From NCBI GenBank assembly GCA_918807975.1, contig OU964923.1, positions 434,001 to 498,000 of the forward strand: a stretch of 64,000 nt of DNA, read 5' to 3'. Below are positions 50,401 to 56,339 of this stretch, piece after piece; the first letter of the stretch is position 1, and each line of letters opens with the position of its first letter. The notes under the pieces were generated by a model. That model was not told the origin of the DNA, did not search any database, and saw only the letters and a program-made list of their open reading frames with translations. The stretch is from Aplidium turbinatum. Lineage: Eukaryota; Chordata; Ascidiacea; Aplousobranchia; Polyclinidae. Position numbers and translations under genes: made by a program.

Positions 50401-52160
50401 ATTTGCATTTTTATTTTTTCACAACAAGCTGCTACTATAGAGCAGCGGTTCTCGACCGGGGATCCGCTTCCTTGAGTGGTCCGCGAAGCATTTTTTAGGG
50501 GTTCGTGATAGTTTCTGAATTCGCAGTATGATTGATAAGTTAAGACATTTAAACATCGACTATGATGTTTTATTTGTGCATTACAATGATTCTCAAACTG
50601 TGCGTCGCGACGCTGTGGTGCGTCGTTTAAGATTTCAAAGGACGTCGCACAAAGGTTCGGCTTCTTAACTAGAAAAATATCATAAAAAAGTTAAATCTTT
50701 TCATAAGGTTATGTATGTAAAACTTAATTATTTTAAGGCAGCAAATTGTTGATCAATGCTTGAGACATGCAAACATTAGGCAGCAGCCTATAAGCACTCA
50801 CAGGTTTGCCATGGCTATGATTACAGCGAAATATTAATGAAAAATAAAAAAATTGTTTGTAAAGGTCGCAAAAATTCTATTAATTTTCGATGAAATTTAT
50901 AGAAAAACATCAACTCAGCATATAGATTACTGATTATCGATCTTGTGGACCAACATACAGCTCAAAACTTTGTCAATGTCATCAATCGTCATAAGTGCGT
51001 CGCGAGTTCGGCAAACGTTGTTTGTGGAGGTCTTTTCGAAGCTTATAAAATATTTGTTTCCTTTAGGACACGCAATACCTACTAAGATTTTAAATAAACA
51101 TGTTTAAGGTCCGTGACCTCGTTGAGGTCACAAAACGAGAACCGCCAAGACAAAAAGTTGAGAACCACTGCTATAGAGAAACAATTGACCGCTGCATCCA
51201 AAGCAATATGGTCCAACACAGTTTGTCGTGTGGCAAGACTGCCATGACTCAGCATAAAGATAAGCTACGTTGAGAAAAGCAAAAATGCAGAGAAGTGTTA
51301 ACATGTGTGAACATTTCCAAGGGTTGTCCCCCATTTGCTGATTTGGATAAGCGCCCGACATTTTGTATGCACAAACTGCAAGGTCAAGCGGCGCTGGTTC
51401 GACTCTCGGAGTATGCGCTTGAGCAACACATTTTGATGTTTGCTCTCCATCAGAGGTGAACAGGAACAGTTTCTGGACCGATCTTACTACTTTTCACCAA
51501 ATCCGGATCGGATTTGAATTTTGTTTTTTTAATAGAAACTGGATCTAGATCTTAAATTTGCATGATTTTTATTCAATTTTGAAAACAAAAACATAAATTT
51601 TAAATAAGCTTAATGGTTAAAATAAGAGGAAATGTCTTATTTGGCAAAACGATTTTCAATTTAGCCCTGATATTCATATTCAACAGAATATTGTTAAATC
51701 TCTGGTAGTATATTTATTTTAATTTTATAAACACTTTTCGATTAAAATACAAACTGCATTCAAAGATTTTTATTACATAACTGTAGTTCTGTAGATTTTT
51801 AGAACATCTCCAGCATGACCAAACGCCAAACGGTATTACCAACGACGTCCTATAAAAGACTGCACTGGTCATTTTAGATAGAGAAAATCTCAGTACGGTA
51901 ACCATAAAGTTAAATTTGACATACCGTAATCACATTGGTGCTAGAATTATGGTGGTTGCAAACTTTCGTTCTCTTGTAGTAAAATGTAACAACACATTTC
52001 AAAATGTGATATTTATGTGTAAAATGTGAAAAAAATTGTGAATATCAAAATAATCTTTTTGAGGAACCTTCCAAGCAAACTTACCAGGATTGGTTGACAA
52101 GTCACCTTCACCCAACAATTCTTCATTTGGAATGACTGTTCTGGTTTGTTTGTGAGACAT
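26320..52160 (-). CDS. NACHT-LRR-like (NLR-type) gene, ten-exon model, whole span
   Basis: Proposed coding exons on the minus strand, in order: 52160-52085, 50123-50032, 49458-49314, 44830-44732, 42930-41611, 41173-41078, 38553-38485, 28426-28161, 27919-27731 and 26406-26320. Every junction has GT-AG ends and matching phase, and the total is 2439 bases, or 812 residues plus stop. The protein would have a Ser/Gln-rich N-terminus, a NACHT ATPase (about residues 200-540), a short linker and an LRR-like C-terminus. NLR proteins of this kind are cytosolic sensors that assemble on ATP/dATP binding. No death, CARD or TIR domain is visible at the N-terminus. The links from exon 6 to 7 and from 7 to 8 rest on phase alone, the latter across 10 kb of transposons, so exons may be missing or two genes may be joined. 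Confidence 0.6.
26553..27620 (+). mobile_element. hAT transposon, internally deleted, perfect 8-bp target duplication
   Basis: The ends are CAGTGCTCTTCAACC and GGTTGAAGAGCACTG, flanked by TTGTAGAC at 26545-26552 and 27621-27628. A palindromic GGTGCACCCTAGGGTGCACC block follows the left end. It sits in an intron of the NLR-type gene, in the opposite orientation. Only the C-terminal third of a transposase remains. Confidence 0.92.
26829..27505 (+). pseudogene. hAT transposase, C-terminal third, frameshifted
   Basis: The first frame (26829-27278) gives LAKVAYMASIFEHLNKLNLN, LQGKKGDIFESMSKVNAIKK and LPLWQNRVASYNFSNLPLF, the all-alpha region typical of ZBED/hAT transposases. A shift of frame near 27265 leads to the second part (27263-27505): PTTYLCESGFSCLCEIKSRK, which holds the CE-x-F-S-x-L motif of the C-terminal dimerisation domain. 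The RNase H-like core with its first two acids is missing. Confidence 0.85.
27731..27919 (-). CDS. NLR-type gene, exon 9: LRR-like
   Basis: Acceptor TTTGTGTTTAG, donor AAGAAA|GTAAGA. It encodes IVQLILQDNHLRVDDVIEVF, then DKVEEEVVMIESLRNGRWEW and NNKERSKLQRALDQSNKK. The first part looks like a leucine-rich repeat turn and helix. Phase 0 on both sides. The following intron received the hAT 26553-27620. Confidence 0.65.
28161..28426 (-). CDS. NLR-type gene, exon 8: start of LRR-like C-terminal region
   Basis: Acceptor TGCATTGTTAG, donor GATCT|GTAAGT. It encodes DQNDYRSIIAISKILREG, NDLEVTVTAGCDFDGGRIG, then SMLTRLGILNLFGCKMNSNQ and FRSWKEAIKSMPGS. The L-x-x-L-x-L-x-x-C-x-M spacing followed in the next exon by IVQLILQDNHL matches ribonuclease-inhibitor-type leucine-rich repeats. 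Phase 1 in, phase 0 out. Confidence 0.65.
29020..29310 (+). mobile_element. Nimb-like LINE, N-terminal endonuclease fragment
   Basis: Translation gives TILQLNNEGITSSKIDVIEQ, LADKN, LVILFQGTHCTSADKLAIPH and YTLARP, the start of an APE-type endonuclease (normally LQ-N-EG and LQETH; here the catalytic-site word reads FQGTH). It breaks off near 29310. It may be the 5' piece of the LINE at 30640-32375, separated by about 1.3 kb of other DNA. Confidence 0.55.
30387..30481 (+). CDS. Orphan exon-like open frame (weak)
   Basis: After an acceptor-like TTTTCACACACCATAG, the frame reads FKQLLPRIYDPESLENTKSY and FEYYQAKAWE before TGA. It looks like the C-terminus of a protein, but I found no partner exon and cannot name a family. 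It could be a gene relic or chance. Confidence 0.2.
30548..30650. repeat. GC-rich repeat end
   Basis: CAGGGTCGGATTTAGATGAT followed by GGGGGGCCCGGGGC and TTCGCGCCTACGGCG. This resembles a transposon end seen in many animals. No matching right end was located. Confidence 0.35.
30640..32375 (+). mobile_element. Nimb/I-like LINE, partial, with recognisable reverse transcriptase
   Basis: Frames in order: linker (GECLAAWAANNNLALLYN; EKFPRSQHQPSLITAPKL; ANVDEAYQDFYG), then RT with APGPDNICPEF and PKSYRPISLL (30807-31703). An in-frame TGA follows. RT then continues in the same frame with AGFRHGRSTVDQ, FLDLTAAYDTVWH, NGVPQGSVLAPLLFN and the catalytic YADD (31767-32237). A frame change precedes YLQRWRLKLSETKTVTTTFH. 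The 3' part after about 32360 is lost. The copy is therefore inactive but retains all RT catalytic motifs. Confidence 0.82.
32475..32520 (+). repeat. SINE-like 3' tail adjoining the LINE
   Basis: TGCTTTGTCAGTCCGAGGAT and AAAGATTCAAAACCAACC match the last ~40 bases of the tRNA-derived SINEs at 21668 and 61127. It is either a remnant of a SINE or the LINE's own 3' end, which the SINE may have borrowed. Confidence 0.5.
32590..33195 (+). pseudogene. ZBED-type hAT transposase relic
   Basis: Plus-strand frames give LPDLVQSKFAFVNKLKLHLQ, NGDLSHFITLLKTSEKITN, later LKPVLREGTIEFLINVPIKN and finally YLKHMTSNHRN and FKKIVQGKDY. This matches the order of ZBED5/SCAND3-like hAT proteins. Many stops and losses interrupt it. 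No terminal repeats were found. Confidence 0.5.
33253..34240 (+). mobile_element. DD41D mariner inserted in the terminal repeat of the XPG transposon
   Basis: Ends CAGGGTGATTGAAAAGTAAC and GTTACTTTTCAATCCCCCTG are inverted and stay similar for about 34 bp (to TATTTTAAAA). TA flanks both sides (33251-33252 and 34241-34242). Removing the element and one TA restores GGGCAATATATG, exactly as found at the right end of the host transposon. Confidence 0.92.
33494..34129 (+). pseudogene. Mariner (DD41D) transposase, N-terminal part deleted
   Basis: The catalytic part is complete in frame: ILWGDEAVFHI (first Asp), IFIQDGAPPHFA (second Asp) and ARSPDLTPCDFFLWG (third Asp, 41 residues after the second). 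The 41-residue spacing is that of the DD41D (rosa) mariner group. WIGRRGSHEWP and KEEVYSTKPRNLEELEGRI are also typical. A start MAGRLTLQERW is visible at 33451 but runs within a few codons into a frame that stops. Comparison with normal ~340-residue transposases shows that most of the helix-turn-helix region is missing. This copy cannot mobilise itself. Confidence 0.85.
34377..34925. repeat. 175-bp subterminal tandem repeats, left arm
   Basis: Units start at 34377, 34552, 34732 and 34907 (last one partial), each with AAGATGGCCGCCAAACC, AACAGTAAATTGACCATAAC and TCGGTCATCATATGACC. Each also contains the 16-bp near-palindrome CGGTCATCATATGACC, a candidate protein-binding site. The spacing and number suggest transposase or host-factor binding sites in the transposon ends. 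Confidence 0.75.
35089..35541 (-). pseudogene. C-terminal CXC-type cysteine-rich part of the XPG-like protein
   Basis: This frame follows the nuclease after one frame change. The sequence FILPNQTDHIIKDLGNKAM, immediately upstream in this frame, bridges the two. It encodes LDWGWKVDNNQMAPIMTD and then CNCETCPPHCSCRRYGLPC followed by CGPCQTGSCVNP, an array of ten cysteines. Such CXC-type clusters resemble the tesmin/TSO1 DNA-binding motif and are common at the end of this transposon-borne protein family. It ends in an acidic tail, DDEIESDNDEF. Confidence 0.65.
35616..36683 (-). pseudogene. XPG/FEN1-like nuclease of the transposon, with one in-frame stop
   Basis: Two stretches in one frame, 36683-36417 and 36407-35616, are separated by a TAA between KHELST and PPALFEARHIF. 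The second stretch shows the XPG/FEN1 pattern: YVLDGGSLL (N-terminal acid), TVVFDGYGGPS followed by THQRR (compare VFDG and RR in FEN1), NAPGDADVDIV (acidic pair), IGEDTDLLILLL (acids of the I region) and HAFTGCDSTSKAFGIGKKTA. The last of these corresponds to GCDY and GIG-K-A of the FEN1 helix-2-turn-helix. FEN1/XPG enzymes cut DNA flaps or bubbles using two metal ions held by these acids. All expected acids are present. Relation to Academ-encoded XPG proteins is from memory; the nuclease fold is the stronger claim. Confidence 0.7.
37005..37525. repeat. 175-bp subterminal tandem repeats, right arm (inverted)
   Basis: The same units as on the left appear in reverse orientation (GGTCATATGATGACCGAG, TTATGGTCAATTTACTGTT, GGTTTGGCGGCCATCTTGG), with about three full copies before the terminal segment. 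Together with 34377-34925 they form the inverted arms of the XPG-encoding transposon. Confidence 0.75.
37675..38484. other. Intronic or intergenic AT-rich segment, no gene seen
   Basis: A TTCCGACGTTTCGTCAATCAG word near 38119 resembles 3' sequences of some retroelements but is too short to classify. The inverted repeat 38332-38403 is listed separately. Confidence 0.35.
38332..38403. repeat. 72-bp inverted repeat
   Basis: Arms ACCACTTTAACTGGTCCAGA (38332) and TCTGGACCAGATAAAGTGGT (to 38403) match at 20 of 21 positions. It is a minimal foldback unit beside NLR-type exon 7. Confidence 0.6.
38485..38553 (-). CDS. NLR-type gene, exon 7 (candidate)
   Basis: A 69-base open segment lies between the strong acceptor ATTTCTTTCAG and the strong donor GAATG|GTAAGT. 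It encodes KKLQKQKVFISELHKKTREV and AN. Phase 1 in and out fits exons 5, 6 and 8. It lies between the NACHT and LRR parts in the correct orientation. The peptide is charged and helix-prone, with no named domain. Confidence 0.45.
38613..38806 (+). mobile_element. hAT-type element, left end only
   Basis: CAGCAGGAGTCGGGAACACA followed by GGCCCACGAGCCATATAAGG and CTCTTTTGATGACG is a familiar type of hAT terminus with a GAGCC/GGCTC pair. No matching right end follows before the next element begins at 38815. Confidence 0.5.
38815..39303. mobile_element. hAT MITE, first of the chain at the GTCTAGAC target
   Basis: Ends CAGGGGTCCGCAAATAGTGG and GTATTTGCGGACCCCTG. The left flank is GTCTAGAC (38807-38814) and the right flank GCCTAGAC (39305-39312) after one extra G. 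It contains no coding sequence. Confidence 0.8.
39313..40522 (-). mobile_element. hAT element, second of the chain, inverted relative to 25023-25760
   Basis: Ends CAGCAGTTCTCAAC and GGTTGAGGACTGCTG. Flanks GCCTAGAC (39305-39312) and GTCTAGAC (40523-40530). Read on the minus strand it follows the same sequence as the hATs at 25023 and 50443. It contains the insertion 39795-40312 and, near 40428, the internal hAT-like word ACAGTTGAGAATCACTG. Confidence 0.78.
39795..40312. mobile_element. Long inverted-repeat element nested in the second hAT
   Basis: The left arm begins GAACCATAGAGAAATAAAAC and the right arm ends with its inverse (GTTTTATTTCTCTATGGTTC). Pairing continues inward for about 50 bases (AACCTTAGCG(A/G)GTTTAACAT). 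The interior has AACCGTTTTCGACACGTACG. The exact target duplication is unclear; TTAACTCTTT and TTAAACTCTTT occur on either side. Confidence 0.6.
40531..40664. mobile_element. Short hAT-like MITE, third of the chain
   Basis: The left end TAACTGTCCCTAACG and the right end TTTGGGGACAGCTG are imperfect inverted copies (inverted right end CAGCTGTCCCCAAAG). Flanks are GTCTAGAC (40523-40530) and ATCTAGCG (40665-40672), which share TCTAG. Confidence 0.55.
40675..40797 (-). pseudogene. Duplicate of NLR-type exon 6, acceptor lost
   Basis: The minus strand reads YQSSTAINQPPSVEFTSAMT then QLSTQSTFPTSQIASSRN, clearly related to exon 6 (TSALTQ, SQIASSRN). The AG acceptor has been lost through a small deletion (TTTTTACG in place of TTTACAG), so it is probably not spliced in. 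Flanking intron words are also shared, so the duplication included some intron. Confidence 0.55.
40976..41040 (+). mobile_element. Solo hAT left end
   Basis: CAGTGGTTCTCGAAGGTAAT after ATCTAGCC looks like another hAT terminus at a TCTAG target, but no right end is visible before exon 6. Listed as a fragment. Confidence 0.35.
41078..41173 (-). CDS. NLR-type gene, exon 6 (Ser/Thr-rich linker) with possible alternative end
   Basis: Acceptor TTAATTTACAG. It encodes LSRSASNLLSSDESTSALTQ and SSTPSSSQIAS. A weak donor, CATCAA|GTAGGA, ends the exon in phase 1. If it is not used, the frame stops five codons later at TAG (41063-41061), giving a NACHT-only protein of 614 residues. A damaged duplicate of this exon lies at 40692-40797. 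Confidence 0.5.
41611..42930 (-). CDS. NLR-type gene, exon 5: complete NACHT ATPase domain
   Basis: A single 1320-base exon between acceptor TTTTATTAAG and donor AAAG|GTAAAT encodes 440 residues. Walker A is VIGYPGSGKTTLSK (P-loop at about residues 231-238 of the full model). Walker B is CFIILDGFDQ (about 303-312), with the extra acidic residue typical of NACHT, and sensor 1 is LIFTSRPHA (about 353-358). Then come CLNPLMLQLY (winged-helix region) and YFSHQTFQEYFSALY, the conserved end of the domain. This architecture is that of NLR proteins: STAND-class ATPases that switch between monomer and oligomer upon nucleotide exchange. Upstream of the P-loop, SGFDRVVTIDQIVSDI fits the usual lead-in. 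The domain looks intact. Confidence 0.93.
42960..43200. repeat. Duplicated intron segment flanking a dispersed repeat
   Basis: AAGTTTCAAAGTAGTTTTGA and GATTGGACT(G/T)TGGTGACTTGC occur twice, near 42964 and 43138. Between them, CCATTGAAAAC, CGGTAATT and GAATGTTCAGTTTACGCATT match 62866-62990. Confidence 0.6.
43706..44540. repeat. Array of about 93 copies of a 9-bp unit (GAGAATAAT)
   Basis: A nearly perfect array in the intron between NLR-type exons 4 and 5, with one visible variant (GAAAATAAT near 43908). The 9-bp period keeps several frames open, giving false proteins of IMR, ENN, IIL or SHY triplets. None is a gene. The homogeneity implies recent expansion or turnover. Confidence 0.95.
44732..44830 (-). 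CDS. NLR-type gene, exon 4
   Basis: Acceptor TTTACTTACAG, donor GAAG|GTTTGT. It encodes PAQQQLTHQDSRQCHTTIY and then NLPEQSKAPSGDEG, a Gln-rich linker. Phase 1 in and phase 1 out, 99 bases. The intron that follows contains the 9-bp repeat array. Confidence 0.6.
44850..47195. other. Intron of the NLR-type gene, no other gene seen
   Basis: AT-rich sequence without recognisable exons or clear transposon ends on either strand. Confidence 0.45.
47200..48060 (+). mobile_element. ZBED-type hAT relic with transposase C-terminus
   Basis: It begins near ACATTTCTTAAACTAGGGT. Plus-strand pieces read LQEEFEQYFSEINTGSILIK and VARNPF; after an insertion come CKLKDVPEASQEKFIELTND and SFAKDEFHSCNLEKYWVK, then SSTYLCECDSSALLTITSKA. 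This is the ZBED5-like hAT C-terminal region, with stops. It lies in an intron of the NLR-type gene in the opposite orientation. Confidence 0.65.
47521..47793. mobile_element. 273-bp insertion with ~13-bp target duplication inside the hAT relic
   Basis: GAGAAATCCTTTG (47508-47520) recurs as GAGAAATCCTTTTG (47794-47807), and the hAT reading frame resumes after it. The insert starts with an inverted pair (TTCTTGGCAGTTGAGTGTAG and CTACACTCGACTGCCGAGAA, near 47522 and 47640) and contains GGGCGAAACACGTGT. A duplication this long suggests retroposition rather than cut-and-paste movement. Confidence 0.6.
48736..49185. mobile_element. hAT MITE, 450 bp, perfect target duplication
   Basis: Ends CAGGGCTACTCAACT and AGTTGAGTAGCCCTG. 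GCCTATAG lies on both sides (48728-48735 and 49186-49193). The inner block GGGGCGAAGCCCCAAGCTCC is GC-rich and palindromic. It lies in the intron between NLR-type exons 3 and 4. Confidence 0.9.
49314..49458 (-). CDS. NLR-type gene, exon 3
   Basis: Acceptor TACTTTTCAG, donor CCAG|GTAAGA. It encodes ELSLTSASGLSSETSIHIGQ, then AKNTILKAETVVQNPTYNF and NLNQNYPEPG, a Ser/Thr- and Asn-rich linker without a known domain. Phase 0 in, phase 1 out, compatible with both neighbours. Confidence 0.65.
50032..50123 (-). CDS. NLR-type gene, exon 2
   Basis: It runs from the acceptor TAATTTCCAG to the donor GAG|GTGAAT. It encodes DTMASHNLEDQNQYRKVRRL and then EAESDTDRNAE, a charged low-complexity stretch. It contains an in-frame ATG at 50118 that could serve as an alternative start. 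Phase 1 in, phase 0 out. Confidence 0.6.
50443..51170 (+). mobile_element. Non-autonomous hAT, 728 bp, perfect target duplication
   Basis: Ends CAGCGGTTCTCGACC and GTTGAGAACCACTG. CTATAGAG lies on both sides (50435-50442 and 51171-51178). It is the same family as 25023-25760, including the inner word ATGATTCTCAAACTGTGCG near 50587. It lies in the intron between NLR-type exons 1 and 2. Confidence 0.88.
51385..51450 (+). mobile_element. SINE fragment with B box
   Basis: GTCAAGCGGCGCTGGTTCGA, CTCTCGGAGTATGCGCTTGAG and GTTTGCTCTCCAT match the SINE family. Head and tail are missing. Confidence 0.6.
52085..52160 (-). CDS. NLR-type gene, exon 1 (start codon)
   Basis: ATG at 52160-52158 begins MSHKQTRTVIPNEELLGEGD and the exon ends CCAATCCTG before the donor GTAAGT. 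It leaves one base (G), completed by AT of the next exon to give Asp. No signal peptide or membrane segment is present. No TATA-like box was evident just upstream. Confidence 0.6.
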
Positions 52161-52412
52161 TTTGTATTTAGTTTAAGGAACTTGATAAAAAGAATAACTT
52201 TAAAACTTAGTAGCCTACTTGTAGTTGATGCTGCAAAACACAAATGTAACTGATTTTAATGATGCTCTCTTAAAGAAAAATATTGCAAGTTAAGCAAGAT
52301 AAAGTTACTTTGCGTAAACCAACGTACAATAAACCTTTGGTTTCAATAATAGTTTGACTAACAATAAATAAATGAAATGGTTTGTTCTTGCATGGCTACC
52401 TAAAGATATGGC

Positions 52413-52789
52413 CTGATTTGTCACATTTTGCAGAAATTTCCAGATTTTGCCAGCCTTGGGTGCCTGTTTAAATAAATTTTTCTAAAAATTATATTTTTTC
52501 GCTTTCTTTACTGTTTTCCCCAGATGACACAAACAGGTTTTAACATCATCAAATGTTGAAAAACAAGGACAATTTGATTTCGTGGATTTTTAAGTTAGCT
52601 TGCTAATTTTTCAATAACAGTCTGATTCAGCGTTTTTCAACTTGCCTTTTCTCATTTGCTACTGCTTTCCCAAGGCAACAAAAAGCTTTTATATCATTAG
52701 GAGACAGCAATAAGTAAAAATATCTCAGAAAATTTCGGTCAAACACTAGCAGTAGCTGTAATCAAAATCTGCAAAATGTGACAAATCAG
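52413..52789. repeat. Inverted-repeat MITE upstream of NLR-type exon 1
   Basis: CTGATTTGTCACATTTTGCA (52413-52434 arm) and its perfect 22-bp inverse (52768-52789) bound 377 bases of AT-rich sequence. No clear target duplication. It lies 250-630 bp upstream of the first coding exon, so it could be part of the promoter region. Confidence 0.65.
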
Positions 52790-53326
52790 ACATGATTCTT
52801 GCAGCTTACTGTTTGCAACACCCCTGATATAAGATCGTCTAACGGTGCGAGTCGCCTGATGTTACACCCGATCTTCACCTAAATGATTCTATTCGAATTG
52901 TCTGCTCCTATACCACCACCAAACTGAATGGGTTGTTCTATGTTGTAAACAATAATCAATTACGAATCAATTCTTCCGAGCATTCATTTGTTAGGACTAC
53001 AGGATGTCATGATTTTACAAACTTCATTTCAGAAAATAAAGATTTACAACAATATATCCAGCTAATTACAGAAATATCTTTTACACTTTAGAACCTTTCT
53101 TCCAAACTTAATTCTATTGTGGCATTAAGTAAATTTTTTTAGAGCCATGTCTTGCATTTCATTCAGTTCCATTTCTAAAGCACACGTGCCTGTAACAAAC
53201 AGTTAACAAACTGGCCAGTGGCCAGCCATAGCACGGACTAAATTAACATTGAATCAGGCCGTGATTGAATGAATTTACAAGGATATCAAAGCATGGTTTT
53301 AACTCATGCAAATGTGGCTTGCAGCT

Positions 53327-53433
53327 CTTCCAGCAATCGTTGACGCAAACGTGACGTCATTGCTGTTGTGAATATATTCCCGACAGCAGTGACGTAACGT
53401 TCACGTCGCGATGCTCTTGTCTCATTGCTGGAA
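53327..53433. repeat. 107-bp imperfect hairpin repeat
   Basis: CTTCCAGCAAT at the left returns as ATTGCTGGAAG at the right. In between, GTGACGTCATTGCTGTTGTG pairs imperfectly with ACAGCAGTGACGTAACG. A foldback unit carrying two TGACGT words (CRE-like). Confidence 0.55.
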
Positions 53434-54556
53434 GGCTCCAAAGAGATTTTTTAAAAGCTGACTTGATTTCGTCTTATAACAAATAACTGAACCGTAAAAT
53501 TGGTTCTAAGCCATTGCAGTGAAGCAGAAATACTTTTCATCCTTCTCACGCAATTCATTTGCTGCTGCAACTGCTTGATTCTGCGTTTGTTCAAACTTTC
53601 CCTTCAAACAACGTTACATCTACGTTTCATGCTAAACAAGTCAAAGCGTACTCACAATTACACTTGGCTTGGTGTTTTGCGGAAGCAAATGGAATGTTTT
53701 GGTTCATATTCTTTGGCTTTGTATGGGTTTGTTTGCAATGAATAGAGCTATTATGGTAGTCATATGTTTTGGTGGTACACAAACTGATAACAACGTAAAA
53801 CTACGTTACTTTGATGTTTAATGGACATGTTATTCATATTTCTGTTTGAATTCACAAAACAAGATGTTTTGTTTTTACTTAACAAAATTTAATTTGAACT
53901 TTAGTGATTTCGTAAATGCAATTTAAGCACTATGTGGGTTCAACACTATGTGGGTTGAAAGCTACAACAAAAAGTAGGCAACAACATTAAACGGATGAAA
54001 AGAAATCAGTCGAAGTCTCATAAAATTCTAATATTCTTATACGTCCCAAAGAAGAGATTAAAGCAGTTAAGCTGCAAGGTATAGTGCTTGTTCGACAATA
54101 TTACCGCAAGAAATTGCTAGTGGGCACAGTAAGAACTGTACATGGGCAGTGTAAGACACCGGTATCCTACACCTACAGTGCACAGACTTTGGAAGCATTT
54201 TTATATTGTCATTATACAAATACTGCTTATCGTACAACTCAAACTAAACTTTCAATAGATAGCACAACAAAAGTACAAAGAAATCAGGTAGAAAAAATTA
54301 TATTATTGACAAGTTTCTGAGGAAAAATTCAGACAAACTGGGCACTGTTGGGCTACCTCTCTACTTCGGTTCTTTGAACTCTGTAAGTTATTTTTCTAAC
54401 AAAATTTTAAGGAAAGTAACTTCAGGTGACGACGAAATAGTCAGTAGGCTACAATGTTGTTGTTCATAGACACCATGATGTGGGTTCGATTCCACATCTA
54501 GTCGTTCTATCATCAAGACAACCTCTCAGCTTCTTACTAATTGAAACGTTCCGCAG

Positions 54557-54672
54557 ACAACGTAAACCAGACAAAAATGATCGAGAAGACACTGGAGGAG
54601 ACCATGGCAGCGGTTACCAAGGCATCAGATGAACTGAAGAGGTTGGCAGCGGAGCATGAGGCCACATTGGAG
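54557..54672 (+). CDS. Orphan coding exon candidate
   Basis: Between CGTTCCGCAG and GAG|GTTGGG an open stretch encodes NVNQTKMIEKTLEETMAAVT and KASDELKRLAAEHEATLE. It has an amphipathic, coiled-coil-like pattern and markedly higher GC than its surroundings. Phase 1 in, 0 out. No neighbouring exon could be linked, so it may be a relic or part of an unseen gene. Confidence 0.35.
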
Positions 54673-55599
54673 GTTGGGGGTGGATTCCTTTGTGTTCGGA
54701 CTACTTGTCATCAACTATGAGGAAACTATCGCTGCCATTGTAGCGTCATCACAAGCAGCGTTGTGTCTAATTACGTCACTTTCAGATTAATTCACCAACT
54801 GTAACGGATATCCGAATATATATGCTGATATCCATGCTGGGATTTCTAATTTGCATCTTTTGTTAATTGACTGGGAAAATGGATTTGGTGACATATGTAG
54901 AGCATTGCCAATCTAAGCTACTACAAGTCAAACGAGAGAAGAAGCATGTATAATAAAACTTTTCAACTCATTGATGATGATTATTACTACAATTGAGGTC
55001 TTTGCAGTTAATGATATTGGATGGTACAACGACTTGTGAAGGAAAATACTTTCTTGCACTTCTATGGTCTTTTTTTATTGCTGAGAAAGACATTGCCATT
55101 GAATCTTATTAGGTTCATTAAGCAAACACCCACAGTTTCTATTCTTGGGAGGTTTTCACAAGTAGAAGTCACTGCAAAGGGTTTATGGTCAGAGGTTATG
55201 TGCACCTTTGTAGAACCTTCATTGCCTGATTTGTATACTGGACTGATTTTGGACTTAAGCAATGGTCACTAGTCAATCCAATTGGTTGTGCCATGTGCTT
55301 CACTTGCATAAGTGAAAGTGGGCTATTAGCATGTAGGGCTTGTAGGCTGCAGTAAGAAGGCTTGGTCAGAGATAAACAAAGTCATTGTCCTGACAAAATT
55401 TGTCTAACGTATTCCCAAACTGATTTGCTTGGCTGGCGTGAAAATTTCCTATTAGGCATTATGTTACAACTATTAAGTTGAAGGCATAGAGCACTCAATT
55501 TTCCCAAATGGTTTTGAAATTCTTCTCTGTTTGCTGTACAACAACATGACATGAAAATGTTTTTAAAACAGATAGATTTGTCATTCATGTCTACTTGAA

Positions 55600-55890
55600 T
55601 TCCAATTTACCACATGAAAAATACAGAGATTGCAACTCTCATGTTTAAATATTCAAAAAAGCTACTTCCCACAACATTCAATGATATAATTATGTGTAAA
55701 CAATCAAGTAGCCTAACAACAAGAAGTAACTCTCCTTATATTCCTATATATTGCAGAATTAACACTTGCAAACAATCAATACGGTACATGGGGCCAACAG
55801 TTTGGAACAAGCTTTCCCCTACTATAAGAAATGAATGCAAAACTATAAAAGGCTTTAAATCAAAAATGAACAAGCTAAATCTTCCTTGAA
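55600..55890 (+). mobile_element. LINE 3' fragment (CR1/L2-like C-terminus)
   Basis: A 91-residue frame gives IATLMFKYSKKLLPTTFND, then SLTTRSNSPYIPIYCRINTC and SIRYMGPTVWNKLSPTIRN. The TRS ... GPTVWN-L pattern closes many CR1/L2-like LINE proteins. The LINE at 17184-20030 has TRYQTGNNYF and GPMLWSEVPS at the same place. 5'-truncated. Confidence 0.65.
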
Positions 55891-56339
55891 ATAATCCTAT
55901 CTAAGTATAACATACACCAAACTTACTAATATATACGGTATATATTTTTTTGCCCAGCAGTGATAGGCCAATGTGTGTAGATTTATTAGCAAAATAGTAA
56001 GGTTGTAAATACTCCTACTGGCTTTCTGGTTCTTGTGTTTTTTGTCCACAGAAGTTCTACAGAGTCTGCAGAAGTTTTTCCATCCTCTTTGACCAATCGC
56101 CATCTTTCGATGAAGCGGTGGCCATGTGCTCCAACCAGTTGTTTTATATCAATATCTTGGACTAGATCGTCATGCTATTGTCTGTTTGTTTATCTATTTT
56201 TTCTAACGTAATATGTCGAATTTTTTTTTCACTTCTATTATATGGTTTAACGTGTAAAACATATAGTAACCCAAATTTCTCATATTACTGTGACATGCCA
56301 CTACTACATCCCAGCTAGCGATGCCTGTCATTTTTGTAT

